Positions 29,019-38,409 of a stretch of DNA of 64,000 nucleotides are shown here, one piece after another. The position numbers and the translations under genes were made by a program. The DNA comes from Bifidobacterium olomucense (lineage in GTDB: Bacteria > Actinomycetota > Actinomycetes > Actinomycetales > Bifidobacteriaceae), in the NCBI RefSeq assembly GCF_012932375.1, contig NZ_JAAIIG010000001.1, forward strand, positions 310,001 through 374,000. The letters are read 5' to 3'. Numbering within the stretch: position 1 is the stretch's first letter; each line of letters starts with the position of its first letter. A model generated the notes under the pieces. It did not search any database and was not told the DNA's origin. It saw only the letters and a program-made list of their open reading frames with translations.

Positions 29019-32000
29019 ATGCGCCGTGTTAGTGAAAAGAATCGGGGGGTCAAGCTTCTGGCTGCAAGTGTTGCGGCGGGGATGTTGACTACTTTGGCAT
29101 TGGGAATCGTGAATCCTGTTGCGCAGGCGGCCAACAGTGATGTCGTGTTCAGCGAGGTATGCGCGGATAATGGGTGCGGTGCGAACGGTTATTCAACCGA
29201 TTGGGTCGAGGTTTATAACAAGGGTTCGCAGACCGTTGACTTGACCGGTTGGACGGTCACCGATGATAAAGGCAATGTCGCTGCCACGCTGAGGGGTAAT
29301 ATCGCCCCCGGCACGTACCGCACGTTTGATGCGGACGGCCTTGGTAACGGCGGAGATTCGGTGACGTTGAGCGGCAGCGGCGATTCGTACACATGGACGA
29401 AGAAAGCTGGTACCGACGAAACCTGGCACCGCGACAAGGGTGTTGGTTCATGGAAAAAGGATGCTCCGTCTCCCACCGATAACGGCAATCAGCAAGGTGG
29501 AGGCACTGAAGGCGGTAACACCGACATTCCGTCCACCGCCGCCGAGCTCAAGGATTGGCCCGGCCCCAAGGAGACCGAGGCCCTCGACGCCGTGGACGAG
29601 TATGGTCAGGGTGGCGGTTCCACCAAAGGCAACCATCAGGACGGCAACCTTTCCGACCTTGCCTACGAACCCAGCATGGACGGTGGGCCGGGCATCCTGT
29701 GGGCCATCGACAACGATCTGAACCCCACGATGGACAGCACCGAATTCAAGGGACCGGGCGCCATCAGCAAATGGGTGCCACAAGATAACTACAGTGCGAC
29801 CAACCCCGCGTGGCAGCAGGATCCCAACAATAATTGGACGTTCCAAGTCGGCGGCGAGACCCACGGTGGCAAGCAGCTACGCTATCCGGGCATCACTGCG
29901 AGCAGTGATTTGGATTCGTCGAGCCCGACTCGGCAGTCCGGTCCGGACACCGAAGGCGTCACGCTGGTGCGCAACGCCACCGACGGACACAAGTACGCGT
30001 TCGCCGCAGCCGAACGTGACAACGGCGAGGAGAAAGTCGCCTATAGCGGCAACAGCGACCAGAAGCCGAAAAACGTGCCCCGTTACTCGATTCTCGTCTA
30101 CGACCTCGATGACGCGGAGAACGCGAAGACCAACCTCAAGGATCAGGCAGGCGACAATGCCACGGGCGCCAAGACCGACGTGGCCGACGACCTGACCGCC
30201 GTCCGTGAATATCAGTTCAACGACCAGCTCAGCAACAAGTACGGCGTGGACGTGCGCTTCGGCGACGAACTGTCCGTCAAAGACAAGAACGCGAACCTTG
30301 GCTTCGAGGCCATCACCTTCCTGCCCGATTCGTATCTCGTCGCCCACCAGTACCAGATCGATGGCAAGTCATATACGCCGAGCACCACCGCCCATTACGG
30401 TGGTCTGTTCCTCGCTGGGCTTGAGCAGAACGGCAACATGTACCTGATGGAACTGGACGAGGACGGCACCGGCACCATCCTGCAGGAAGTCAAGCTGCCG
30501 CAGTCCGCCCGCGAGGCGCTGCAGATCGCAGCCGACGGCAAGACCTACGGCAAGGCGATGACCGTGGCGGCCCTCTTCTACGATTCCGCCCATGACCGCG
30601 TGGTGTTCGGCTGTGACAACACCTGCGGTGGCGCGGGGCTCACCGCCGACGGCAAGGACTATCAGGCCGGCGGCATGAGCAAGGTGGCCTACATGACCAT
30701 CCAGAACGGCGCGTTCACCGTCACCGACGTATACAAGACCCCGGAAGGCCTGAACGGTACGTACAACATTCAGCCGATGAACGCCGAAGGCTTCGCCATG
30801 TCGTCCGACGCGGAGAAGATCAAGGGCTCCGACCTCAAGAAGCGCGAACCCTACAAGAACGCCACCGACGTGGACCCGAGCAAGTGGTACAAGCCCGTCT
30901 ACTGGACAGATGATGGCGTCGGCTCTGAGCAAGGCGTCGTCACTGGCGCAAACGCGCAGGCCGGCCACTCCCTGTACCGCGGCTACATCGAGGTGCCGGT
31001 GCCGAACCCGGACCAGCCGACCAGCATCGTCGACATCCCCGTCAAGAAGGAATGGAAGGCGAAGGACGGCACTACCGCGGCCACACCGGCCACCGGCACC
31101 ACCGTCGATGTGACGCTCACACAGGATCCGAGCGCTAGCGACGGCGGCAGGCAGGTCGGCAAAATCACACTCGTCGACGGCTCCGCCACGGCGAACGACG
31201 CCAGCGACGACTGGGCCGGCCAGTTCTCTAACGTGGAAGTCGGCCACCAATACAAGGTGACTGAAACCATGCACAAAGGCACCGGCGAGACTGCCACATG
31301 GACCACCACAATCGCCACGTCCCCGCGTAACGGGCAGACACAGGACGACGACAATGATGGCAAGCCCGAGACCTTCGTCATCAATAGCGTCAGCGGCGCG
31401 CCCGGCGCGATCACGATCACCAACACGTCCGACCAGGCACCGGTGACGACGGCCCCCACGGCTGCGGCCTATCAGATGCCGTTCACCAAGACCGTCCAAG
31501 GCCTTGACACCGACGACGACTTCAACTTCCAGCTGACCAAGGCGAGCGACGAACGGAAGGACATGCGCTTTGGCGACTCCACCGCCGCGACCGCCGCTAC
31601 CGGCACCGTGACCGACAAATTCACGATGGACACCGGCACGAAGTCCGATTCGCACACCGCCAAGTTCTCGCAAATCACATTCAATGAAGCCGGCGTCTAT
31701 CACCTGAGTGCCACCGAGACTTCCACGACCACGGCACAAGGCTGGAAGTACGACAACGCTGCCAAAGACGTGTGTGTGGTGGTGACACTTGACTCCGCCG
31801 CGAACAAGCTGTCGGTTTCCGGTCTCGCCTCCTACGACAAGGCCTCCGGCACGTGCGCGAGCACGGTGGACGCGACGTTCACCGCGTCCGGCCCGACATT
31901 CGTCAATGTCTATCAGGCGTCCATCCCGCCAGCCGGGGTGCAGGAAGCCAATCTTGCAGTGGCCAAGATCGTCCCGCAGTTCGCGGCTCCTGCGTGGAGC

Positions 32001-32606
32001 GGCGACACGATCGGCGCGAAAGCGATTGGCAACGGTTTCACGTTCACTGTGCAGCAGACCGGTCAGGACTTCACCGTCAACGCCAAGGAAGCTGACGCCA
32101 AGCTACCTGATAGCGCGCACTGCACGCCCTTAAGCGGCAATGCCACGGCTTGCACGGTGAGTGTGAACGCGGACTCTTCGCCGACCACCGACTATAAGGG
32201 CAAGACCGCGCCGCTCGGCACGATCAGTTTCGACAAAGCCGGCACTTGGTACTACACGGTGACCGAGAACGCGAGAAACGATACCGGTACGTTCAGCTAT
32301 TCGAAAGCCGTATACCACGTGACCATCACAGTGAGCGATGATGAGGCGACAAACACCTTGAAGGCGGCGACCACCATCGATCGTGCGACCGGCGACACCG
32401 GCAACAAGGCGGCGAACGACATCACCGGCAAGTCGATGGTGTTCACGAACGAATACGTCAAGCCGATCGACAAGTTGCCGTTCACCGGTGCGGCGGGTAC
32501 GAACATGCTCGCTGGATTGCTTGCCGGTTGCGCGTTCTTCGCCGGGGGCCTGGCCATCGGCCGCTCCGATTTGGGACGCAAGCGCCGTCAACCACTCAGC
32601 GTCTGA
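29019..32606 (+). CDS. Sortase-anchored tip pilin/adhesin with lamin-tail domain
   Basis: A 1195-residue cell-wall protein. A signal peptide (1-37, basic start, cleavage after AQA) precedes a lamin-tail-like domain (about 40-130; VVFSEVCADNGCGANG, TDWVEVYNKG, LTGWTV). A Gly/Gln/Asn linker, then a large unassigned ectodomain (about 180-650), and Spy0128/FctA-type pilin domains with isopeptide potential (about 660-1140) follow. The sorting signal LPFTG at 1153-1157, a hydrophobic span and the RKRRQ tail end it. The large adhesin-like head and place as first gene of adhesin-pilin-sortase suggest a tip subunit. The frame opens at 28950, but GAGAGGAAG before ATG 29019 and the signal peptide fix the start. 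A G6 run lies at codons 9-10. Confidence 0.87.
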   Translation: MRRVSEKNRGVKLLAASVAAGMLTTLALGIVNPVAQAANSDVVFSEVCADNGCGANGYSTDWVEVYNKGSQTVDLTGWTVTDDKGNVAATLRGNIAPGTYRTFDADGLGNGGDSVTLSGSGDSYTWTKKAGTDETWHRDKGVGSWKKDAPSPTDNGNQQGGGTEGGNTDIPSTAAELKDWPGPKETEALDAVDEYGQGGGSTKGNHQDGNLSDLAYEPSMDGGPGILWAIDNDLNPTMDSTEFKGPGAISKWVPQDNYSATNPAWQQDPNNNWTFQVGGETHGGKQLRYPGITASSDLDSSSPTRQSGPDTEGVTLVRNATDGHKYAFAAAERDNGEEKVAYSGNSDQKPKNVPRYSILVYDLDDAENAKTNLKDQAGDNATGAKTDVADDLTAVREYQFNDQLSNKYGVDVRFGDELSVKDKNANLGFEAITFLPDSYLVAHQYQIDGKSYTPSTTAHYGGLFLAGLEQNGNMYLMELDEDGTGTILQEVKLPQSAREALQIAADGKTYGKAMTVAALFYDSAHDRVVFGCDNTCGGAGLTADGKDYQAGGMSKVAYMTIQNGAFTVTDVYKTPEGLNGTYNIQPMNAEGFAMSSDAEKIKGSDLKKREPYKNATDVDPSKWYKPVYWTDDGVGSEQGVVTGANAQAGHSLYRGYIEVPVPNPDQPTSIVDIPVKKEWKAKDGTTAATPATGTTVDVTLTQDPSASDGGRQVGKITLVDGSATANDASDDWAGQFSNVEVGHQYKVTETMHKGTGETATWTTTIATSPRNGQTQDDDNDGKPETFVINSVSGAPGAITITNTSDQAPVTTAPTAAAYQMPFTKTVQGLDTDDDFNFQLTKASDERKDMRFGDSTAATAATGTVTDKFTMDTGTKSDSHTAKFSQITFNEAGVYHLSATETSTTTAQGWKYDNAAKDVCVVVTLDSAANKLSVSGLASYDKASGTCASTVDATFTASGPTFVNVYQASIPPAGVQEANLAVAKIVPQFAAPAWSGDTIGAKAIGNGFTFTVQQTGQDFTVNAKEADAKLPDSAHCTPLSGNATACTVSVNADSSPTTDYKGKTAPLGTISFDKAGTWYYTVTENARNDTGTFSYSKAVYHVTITVSDDEATNTLKAATTIDRATGDTGNKAANDITGKSMVFTNEYVKPIDKLPFTGAAGTNMLAGLLAGCAFFAGGLAIGRSDLGRKRRQPLSV

Positions 32607-32818
32607 CCCATCAGATCATCTGCTCTTCTTTTCCCCATCCCATGCCGGGCTTGGCAATCCGACCCGCCCCAGCGTGAGCCTACCCAATTCTTCCGGGGGC
32701 CTGAACCCGGAACCGAGCACCAACAGTTTGCACAGCGCGGATTGGTGGTGTTCGAGCAGTCGGATTTTTCAGGTCCTCTTCGGAGGAACATCAAACCACT
32801 CCCGCTAAGGAGAGAACA

Positions 32819-34432
32819 ATGAAGGGAACCTTCACCAAGACACTTGCCGCCGGTGTGGCCGCCATCGCCACGCTCGTCGGATTGGCGTTCGGTGCCGGCA
32901 TGGCCAATGCCGCACCGGTCGAACAGGTAGTAGAGGGCAGCATTCAGCTGACCGGCTCTGAAGCCCAGCTCAGTGGCCGCCAGTTCGATGTCTACAAGAT
33001 CGCTGGCTACAAACTCGACGGCACGACCATCACCGGCGTGACCACCGACGCCACCAACAAAGATGCCGTAGACGCCGCCGTCAAGGCCGCCGTCAATGAC
33101 AACGGCTTCTTCGATGGCATCGGCAATGCCGATGTGCTCGACTACGCGATCAACCAGGGTAAGCTTGCGGCTGATTCCGCTGCCGCTCGTACCCTCGCCG
33201 ACAAGCTCTCCGCCGCCACCGCGGCCGACGCCAACCCGGCGTTGAGCAAGGTCAGCGCGGCTGAGCCGACCTTCACCATCGACGATGCCTCCGCCAGGAA
33301 CGGTGCCTACACTTACAAGCCTGACGAGCCCGGCCTGTACCTGCTCAAGGACGTGACCGCCGCCACAGGTGCGCACGCCACCACGTCGAGCGCCATTCTG
33401 GTCGGCACCAAGACCGCTAACGACCAGTTCGGAGCCGGCACCATTGCCATCAAGAACTCCGCCGCCAACAAGCCGTCCAAGACTGTCACTGCTGGTGCCG
33501 ACAACGGTTCGGTTGCCAAGGGTGCCACGCTGACCTACCAGATCACCTACACGGCCACCAAGGATGCTCCGAGCAGCTTCGCCTTCACCGATACTCCGAG
33601 CACCGGCCTGACCATCCCGGCCGACACCACGCTTACCGTGACCGACCAGGCCGATAGCACGGTCAAGTTCACCGCCGGCACTGATTACACCGTCGCCACG
33701 GTCGTTAACGGCAATGCCGGTGCCCTGCCGCTCGCCGGCAACGGCACCGACCAGCTGACCGTCACCTTCACCGCCGATGGTCTGCAGAAGATCAAGGCCA
33801 ACGACGTGATCGCCCTGTCCTACACCGCCAAGGTGAACGATCAGGCTGTTGCCGATCCGCTGACCAACACTGCCACCGTCACCGATAACGGCGCCACTTC
33901 CGAAGGCGACACCGTCAAGGTTCAGGAAGGCTCCTTCACCTTCAAGAAGGTCGGCGTTGCCGAAGCAGATAAGAACGGCTTGACCGGTGCGGCCTTCAGC
34001 CTGTACGCCTCCGCCGCCGACGCGAACGCCAACAAGAACGTTATCGCCACCGTCACTTCAGATGCTCAGGGCATTGTGAAGTTCGATGGTCTTGCTGCCG
34101 GCACCTACTACGTCAAGGAAACCGGTACTCCCAACGGTTACCTCGCCGCCTACCAGCCGGGCTTCAAGGTGACGCTTACTGCCGCCCAGGCCGACAAGAA
34201 CGCCGACGTGACCTTCACCGCTGAATTCGCCAAGGACAAAGACCTCGCCGACTACGGTCTGGCCAAGGACAACAACGGCACCTGGACCGTCACCAACATT
34301 CAGCGTAAGGATCAGCTGCCTAACACTGGTGCTGCTGGCATCGCCATGTTCGTCGCTCTCGGCGTGCTCCTGATCGGTGGTGGCTTGGCCATTGTGGTCA
34401 AGTCCCGCAAGAGCATTGCCCGCGTCGCCTGA
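32819..34432 (+). CDS. Major (backbone) pilin, LPNTG-anchored
   Basis: A 537-residue FimA/SpaA-type backbone pilin. The signal peptide ends near ANA (about residue 33). A D-alanine-rich N domain is followed by a DUF11/FctA-like repeat region (about 220-360) and a Cna-B/SpaA domain (about 365-490) beginning FTFKKVG. The E-box YYVKETGTPNGY (about 425-436) would form an intramolecular isopeptide bond. LPNTG (500-504), a membrane span and KSRKS complete the sorting signal. The classical pilin lysine motif is not clear; KNSAANKPSK near 215-225 is the best candidate. AAGGAG precedes ATG. The composition is Ala/Thr/Asp-rich like other polymerised pilins. It is polymerised by the sortase encoded next. 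Confidence 0.9.
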   Translation: MKGTFTKTLAAGVAAIATLVGLAFGAGMANAAPVEQVVEGSIQLTGSEAQLSGRQFDVYKIAGYKLDGTTITGVTTDATNKDAVDAAVKAAVNDNGFFDGIGNADVLDYAINQGKLAADSAAARTLADKLSAATAADANPALSKVSAAEPTFTIDDASARNGAYTYKPDEPGLYLLKDVTAATGAHATTSSAILVGTKTANDQFGAGTIAIKNSAANKPSKTVTAGADNGSVAKGATLTYQITYTATKDAPSSFAFTDTPSTGLTIPADTTLTVTDQADSTVKFTAGTDYTVATVVNGNAGALPLAGNGTDQLTVTFTADGLQKIKANDVIALSYTAKVNDQAVADPLTNTATVTDNGATSEGDTVKVQEGSFTFKKVGVAEADKNGLTGAAFSLYASAADANANKNVIATVTSDAQGIVKFDGLAAGTYYVKETGTPNGYLAAYQPGFKVTLTAAQADKNADVTFTAEFAKDKDLADYGLAKDNNGTWTVTNIQRKDQLPNTGAAGIAMFVALGVLLIGGGLAIVVKSRKSIARVA

Positions 34433-34486
34433 TATTGCCCGAGAAGGAGCAGAAATCCGAAAGGATAAGGACTCCTTCTTGTTTGA

Positions 34487-34529
34487 GGGATCCCGGTGAA
34501 CAGGGTCATCACCTGTTCGCCGGGATCCC
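34487..34529 (+). other. Strong hairpin between pilin and sortase genes
   Basis: A 17-bp stem with one wobble pair (34487-34503 with 34513-34529) and a nine-base loop, with no T-run after it. A smaller AGAAGGAG/CTCCTTCT hairpin (34442-34449, 34471-34478) precedes it. Together they would reduce read-through and protect the pilin message, keeping sortase low. Confidence 0.75.
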
Positions 34530-34570
34530 ATATCCATTTCGCTCCACCAATTATCGTTTCAAGGATCACC

Positions 34571-35569
34571 ATGACGACCGTCACCGTTGCACCGGACCCG
34601 ATGCCCACGTTCCACGAGCTCATCCTCGGACTGGACAATGAAACCATGCGGCTCAAAGCCGCATATCGCAATGCTCGACGGCGGTCGACACTCCTATTGG
34701 CGTTCGGACTGACCGTCATCCTCGCGGGTTTGGCGGCAATTGGATATCCCATTATTCTGCGGATTCAGTCCAGCATCTACGACGACCAAGTCGTTGCCCG
34801 AACCGAACGTACTGTTAACGGCTGGCCCTATCCACAAGCCGAAGACGCCATCAAAGCTGCACGACTCTACAATCAACGGCTCGCCGCCGACCATAATCGC
34901 ACCCTTGGCGAGGCGACCGACCCGTTCTCCAGCGCACCCGGCATCACCTCAACAAACAATGGCAACAATGCTTCCGCACGTGATGACGAATACATGAGTC
35001 TGCTCGATGCCGGCGATAACATTATGGGGTCTATTCTCATTCCCAAAATCAGCGTCAACCTTCCCATCTACCACGGCACCAGCGACGCTGCCCTCGCGGC
35101 TGGATCGGGGCATTTATACGGCACCAGTCTGCCTGTCGGCGGACCATCCACCCACAGTGTGCTCACCGGACATCGCGGGCTCGTGCAAGCCATGATGTTC
35201 ACTCGGCTTGACGAGCTTAAGATCGGTGACTCGTTCTACATCAAAGTCATGGGAGAACAACTCGGCTACAAAATTGACCGTATCAGCGTCATCGAACCCA
35301 ACGATCTGAGTCAATTTGCAATCAGACCCGGTGAAGACCGCGTCACCCTTATGACCTGCACGCCCTATGGCATTAACACGCATCGGCTTCTTGTTTCCGG
35401 CGTCCGCGCTGCCATTCCCAGGCAGATTCCGAAACCGGCACATAGCCAGCATGACCCACGCACCATCATGTTCTGGAGTCTTGCGGGTGCGGGCATCACC
35501 GCGAGTATCGGCACCGCCATCGCCCGTCGACACAATCGAGTCACACCGATTCGGCATCGCGCGAAATAG
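34571..35569 (+). CDS. Class C (pilin-polymerising) sortase
   Basis: A 332-residue sortase that joins pilin subunits through the LPXTG threonine and a pilin lysine. Catalytic residues are His201 in VLTGHRGL, Cys263 in TLMTCTPYG and Arg272 in THRLLVSG. An N-terminal membrane segment (about 40-62) and a C-terminal one (about 288-308) both occur, as is usual in class C. The DPF lid motif (117-119) that covers the active site is present. The frame opens at 34496 with GTG, inside the hairpin; AAGGA at 34561-34565 selects ATG 34571. The gene ends the pilus operon and is followed by the right copy of the terminator repeat. Confidence 0.93.
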   Translation: MTTVTVAPDPMPTFHELILGLDNETMRLKAAYRNARRRSTLLLAFGLTVILAGLAAIGYPIILRIQSSIYDDQVVARTERTVNGWPYPQAEDAIKAARLYNQRLAADHNRTLGEATDPFSSAPGITSTNNGNNASARDDEYMSLLDAGDNIMGSILIPKISVNLPIYHGTSDAALAAGSGHLYGTSLPVGGPSTHSVLTGHRGLVQAMMFTRLDELKIGDSFYIKVMGEQLGYKIDRISVIEPNDLSQFAIRPGEDRVTLMTCTPYGINTHRLLVSGVRAAIPRQIPKPAHSQHDPRTIMFWSLAGAGITASIGTAIARRHNRVTPIRHRAK

Positions 35570-35603
35570 GCCACAGCAAGTACGGCAATATTTTTTGGGA
35601 ACG

Positions 35604-35671
35604 GGTCAGGGGCGATTTGCCTTGATTGCTTTCGAGAGGGTCCGCTTATGCGGGTCCTTTTTGCGTATATG
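35604..35671 (+). terminator. Pilus operon terminator; right copy of the flanking repeat
   Basis: GAGGGTCCGCTTATGCGGG recurs here at about 35636-35654 with a slightly changed right arm (GGTCCTTTTT). The surrounding bases also match the guaB terminator region (28622-28690) at most positions, with one single-base deletion and several transitions. Confidence 0.82.
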
Positions 35672-35710
35672 GAGCCTCTCCGGCGCTGTCTCTCCAGCGC
35701 TGTCTCTCCA

Positions 35711-35781
35711 GCACTTTTCGCGCGAATAGTGCACGAATCGGGGTTCGCAGGGGGCTTTTCGAGACTTTTCGTGCGAAAAGT
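35711..35781. promoter_or_regulatory. Pair of related palindromes upstream of orn
   Basis: GCACTTTTCGCGCGAATAGTGC (split: GCACTTTTCGC then GCGAATAGTGC, 35711-35732) and ACTTTTCGTGCGAAAAGT (35764-35781) share the core ACTTTTCG-NN-CGAAAAGT. A tandem 14-base repeat containing GCTGTCTCTCCA precedes them (about 35684-35711). They lie about 100-160 bases before orn and could be two operator sites. Confidence 0.5.
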
Positions 35782-35876
35782 GCGTAGTCGGAAGACCGGG
35801 GAAACGGCATGTAGATGCTGCGGTATAGTCTGAACTGTTCTTATCTCATGGGAGAAACACGAAAAGAGGCATGGGC

Positions 35877-36527
35877 ATGGTAGACAGCCATGATGCAGAA
35901 ACCTACAGCGCCAAGGATTCACGACTGATCTGGATCGACTGTGAAATGACCGGACTGGATATCTTCGGCGGCGACGAGCTGGTCGAGGTATCCGTGGTCC
36001 CCACCGACTTTGACCTGAACGTGCTGGATGAGGGCGTGGACTTCATCATCAAGCCGAGCCAGAAGGCCGTGGACCACATGAACGACTTCGTGCGCACCAT
36101 GCACACCCGCTCCGGTCTGATCAACGAATGGGAACACGGTCTGAGCCTCGAAGAAGCCGAACAGAAGGTCACCGAATATGTGCTTCGCTTCACTCCGGAA
36201 GGCGTCAAGCCGTTGCTTGCCGGCAACACCATCGGATCCGACAAGAAGTTCCTCGACCACTACATGCCTGGTCTCATGAGCCATTTGCACTACCGCAGCG
36301 TGGACGTGAGCACGCTGAAGGAGCTGGCACGCCGTTGGTACCCGGCCGTGTATGAAAACCGTCCGCCAAAGAACGGCGGCCATCGTGCGCTCGCGGACAT
36401 CATCGAGTCGTTGGATGAGCTGCGCTACTACCGCAAGGCGTTCATGGCACCGGTGCCTGGTCCGAGCGAGGCTGAAGCCAAAGCCATCTCGGCGCAAATC
36501 GTGGCCAGCAGTTTGTTGAACAAGTAA
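35877..36527 (+). CDS. orn: Oligoribonuclease
   Basis: A 216-residue DEDDh 3'-5' exoribonuclease that degrades short RNA oligomers, including the dinucleotide pGpG. Exo I is [10 protein letters not shown] (Asp and Glu), Exo [17 protein letters not shown] (Asp), and Exo III HRALADI (His and Asp). Length is slightly above the usual 180-200 because of an N-terminal extension. AAGAGG (35864-35869) is seven bases before ATG 35877 but only one base from ATG 35871, so the inner start is preferred. Confidence 0.93.
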   Translation: MVDSHDAETYSAKDSRLIWIDCEMTGLDIFGGDELVEVSVVPTDFDLNVLDEGVDFIIKPSQKAVDHMNDFVRTMHTRSGLINEWEHGLSLEEAEQKVTEYVLRFTPEGVKPLLAGNTIGSDKKFLDHYMPGLMSHLHYRSVDVSTLKELARRWYPAVYENRPPKNGGHRALADIIESLDELRYYRKAFMAPVPGPSEAEAKAISAQIVASSLLNK

Positions 36528-36546
36528 ATGCTCCGCAGCGAGTCAT

Positions 36547-36586
36547 TCTTAATAGGACTTAACAAGTCTTAATAGGACCTAACAAG
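36547..36586 (+). repeat. 20-bp tandem repeat after orn
   Basis: TCTTAATAGGACTTAACAAG (36547-36566) is followed directly by the same unit with one change (36567-36586). It is AT-rich compared with its surroundings. No function is apparent. Confidence 0.8.
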
Positions 36587-36697
36587 AAGTGTGCGGGGAA
36601 TACTGCGCAGAAAACGAACATCGGGATCGCCATTGCGTGAATCCCATGCACGCTTCTTAATGGGAATCATTCGCTGCGGTGGAAAGACCTGACAATC

Positions 36698-38110
36698 ATG
36701 CGTCAAAGCGAAGCCCTAGCTATTTTGAACGCCGGAGCCAACGTCTTCCTGACCGGTGCTCCCGGCGCAGGCAAGACATATACGCTCAATGAGTTCATTC
36801 ATCAAGCTCGCGCCGCCGGTGCCGAAGTGGCTGTCACCGCGTCTACGGGCATCGCCTCCACGCATATCAACGGTCAAACCATACATTCATGGAGCGGTGT
36901 GGGAGTCGCCACCAGTTTGACCGCCAATCTGCTGAAGCTCATCAAAACTCGCCGTCGTCGCAAGATCCAGGCTACTGACATCCTCGTGATCGACGAGGTG
37001 TCCATGTTGCACGCTTGGCTGTTCGATATGGTGGATCAGGTCTGCCGTCTGGTGCGTCATGATCCACGTCCGTTCGGAGGCATTCAGGTGGTGCTTTCCG
37101 GCGACTTCTTCCAGTTGCCGCCCGTCTCCGTGTCAGGACGCAACAATGATCTGATCGCGCCGACTCCGGAATTTGTCGCTGCCCGTGAACGTTATGCCAA
37201 GGCCGGACGCAATCCCGAAGGATTCGTTACCGAATCATTGGTATGGGATGAGCTCAACCCCGCCGTGTGCTACCTGACTGAACAGCACCGTCAGGATACC
37301 GGTGACCTGCTCACCGTCCTTACCGATATTCGAGCCGGCGACGTGACCCAGCATGACCGCGAAGTACTGCTGACCCGTTTGGGCAGGACTCCTGCGGCCG
37401 ATCAGGTCGCCGTACATCTGTTCCCCGTGAATCGGCAGGCCGATGGACTCAACGATTTGCGTCTGAGCCAGATTGCGCTCGAAGAGCATGAGTTCCATGC
37501 TGAAACCGCGGGGGCGGCCAATCTGGTGGATCGGCTGAAGAACAACATGCTCGCTCCGCAACGGCTGGTGCTGAAAACCGGAGCGGCGGTGATGGCGCTT
37601 CGCAACGATTCGGACCATCAGTTCGTCAACGGTTCGCTTGGCACGGTGCGCGGTTTCGCCCCGGAAACCAAAGGCGGCTGGCCGATCGTGGAGTTCGAGA
37701 ACGGCAATATCGTCACCATGAAACCGGCCACGTGGGAGATGATGGACGGCGATACGGTGCTCGCCTCCGTCTCCCAGGTACCGCTTCGATGCGCGTGGGC
37801 CATCACCATCCACAAGTCGCAGGGCATGACGCTTGACCGTGCGGTCATGGATCTGCGCCGGACCTTCGCGCCCGGCATGGGGTACGTGGCGTTGTCCCGT
37901 GTGGAATCGTTGGACGGACTATATCTGGCCGGCGGCAACGAGCGCATGTTCCTGGTCTCGCCGGATGCGATGATGCTCGACGGTGACCTGCGTGAAGCAT
38001 CTGACGCCGCCAGCGATCAACTCAGTGCCGCCGGCGCTGCCGCCTTCAAGCCGTCCGCAACCGCGCTGGGCAATACCGACGACGATTTCGCTCAGGAGGC
38101 TTTGTTCTAG
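36698..38110 (+). CDS. PIF1-like DNA helicase
   Basis: A 470-residue SF1B helicase of the PIF1 type. Walker A is FLTGAPGAGKTYTLN (17-31), motif Ia TASTGIASTHINGQTIHSW, Walker B LVIDEVSML, motif III VLSGDFFQLPPV, motif IV EQHRQ, motif V AITIHKSQGMTLDRAVMDL and motif VI YVALSRVESLDGLYLA. Family members unwind DNA 5' to 3' and resolve G-quadruplexes or stalled forks; this one lacks extra C-terminal domains such as HRDC. GGAAAG lies 11 bases before ATG. No operon partner: the gaps on either side exceed 160 bases. Confidence 0.88.
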   Translation: MRQSEALAILNAGANVFLTGAPGAGKTYTLNEFIHQARAAGAEVAVTASTGIASTHINGQTIHSWSGVGVATSLTANLLKLIKTRRRRKIQATDILVIDEVSMLHAWLFDMVDQVCRLVRHDPRPFGGIQVVLSGDFFQLPPVSVSGRNNDLIAPTPEFVAARERYAKAGRNPEGFVTESLVWDELNPAVCYLTEQHRQDTGDLLTVLTDIRAGDVTQHDREVLLTRLGRTPAADQVAVHLFPVNRQADGLNDLRLSQIALEEHEFHAETAGAANLVDRLKNNMLAPQRLVLKTGAAVMALRNDSDHQFVNGSLGTVRGFAPETKGGWPIVEFENGNIVTMKPATWEMMDGDTVLASVSQVPLRCAWAITIHKSQGMTLDRAVMDLRRTFAPGMGYVALSRVESLDGLYLAGGNERMFLVSPDAMMLDGDLREASDAASDQLSAAGAAAFKPSATALGNTDDDFAQEALF

Positions 38111-38130
38111 ACATCCAGCGGAATAAGCCT

Positions 38131-38340
38131 GGTTCTGCGTTACGAGGGGCGGTTTTGAGGGGCTCGGAAAGTCTATCTCGTCTACAAGGGGTCCTTCATC
38201 GGTGAAAGCACGGGTAAAAACGGTGCTTTGCATTGCGATTCCGTTGTTTTGAGTAGTGCGTTATTCGGATAGCCGCCCCTTGTAATGCAGATAGATGTTT
38301 CCAAAACAGTGAATCAGCCCCTTGTAATGCAGATAGACGT
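38131..38340. repeat. Intergenic element with ~60-bp imperfect inverted ends
   Basis: The right part (38276-38340) begins CCCCTTGTAATGCAGATAGA; the reverse complement of the left part (38131-38191) begins CCCCTTGTAGACGAGATAGA and continues to match for about 60 bases with scattered differences. The core GCCCCTTGTAATGCAGATAG also occurs twice directly in the right part. A small hairpin (AAAGCAC/GTGCTTT) sits in the middle. The structure resembles a MITE-like or palindromic intergenic repeat. Confidence 0.65.
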
Positions 38341-38409
38341 AGATAGATGTGATTGGACGTCGATGTGGCAATAGGGACGTGACTACCATAGTGCGTAGAG
38401 GTGGTAGTC

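Noticed and set aside
38273-38340. Repeated CCCCTTGTAATGCAGATAG units as a CRISPR array
   Set aside because: Only two direct copies with a spacer of about 20 bases and degenerate sequence; no cas genes. It fits better as part of an inverted-repeat element.
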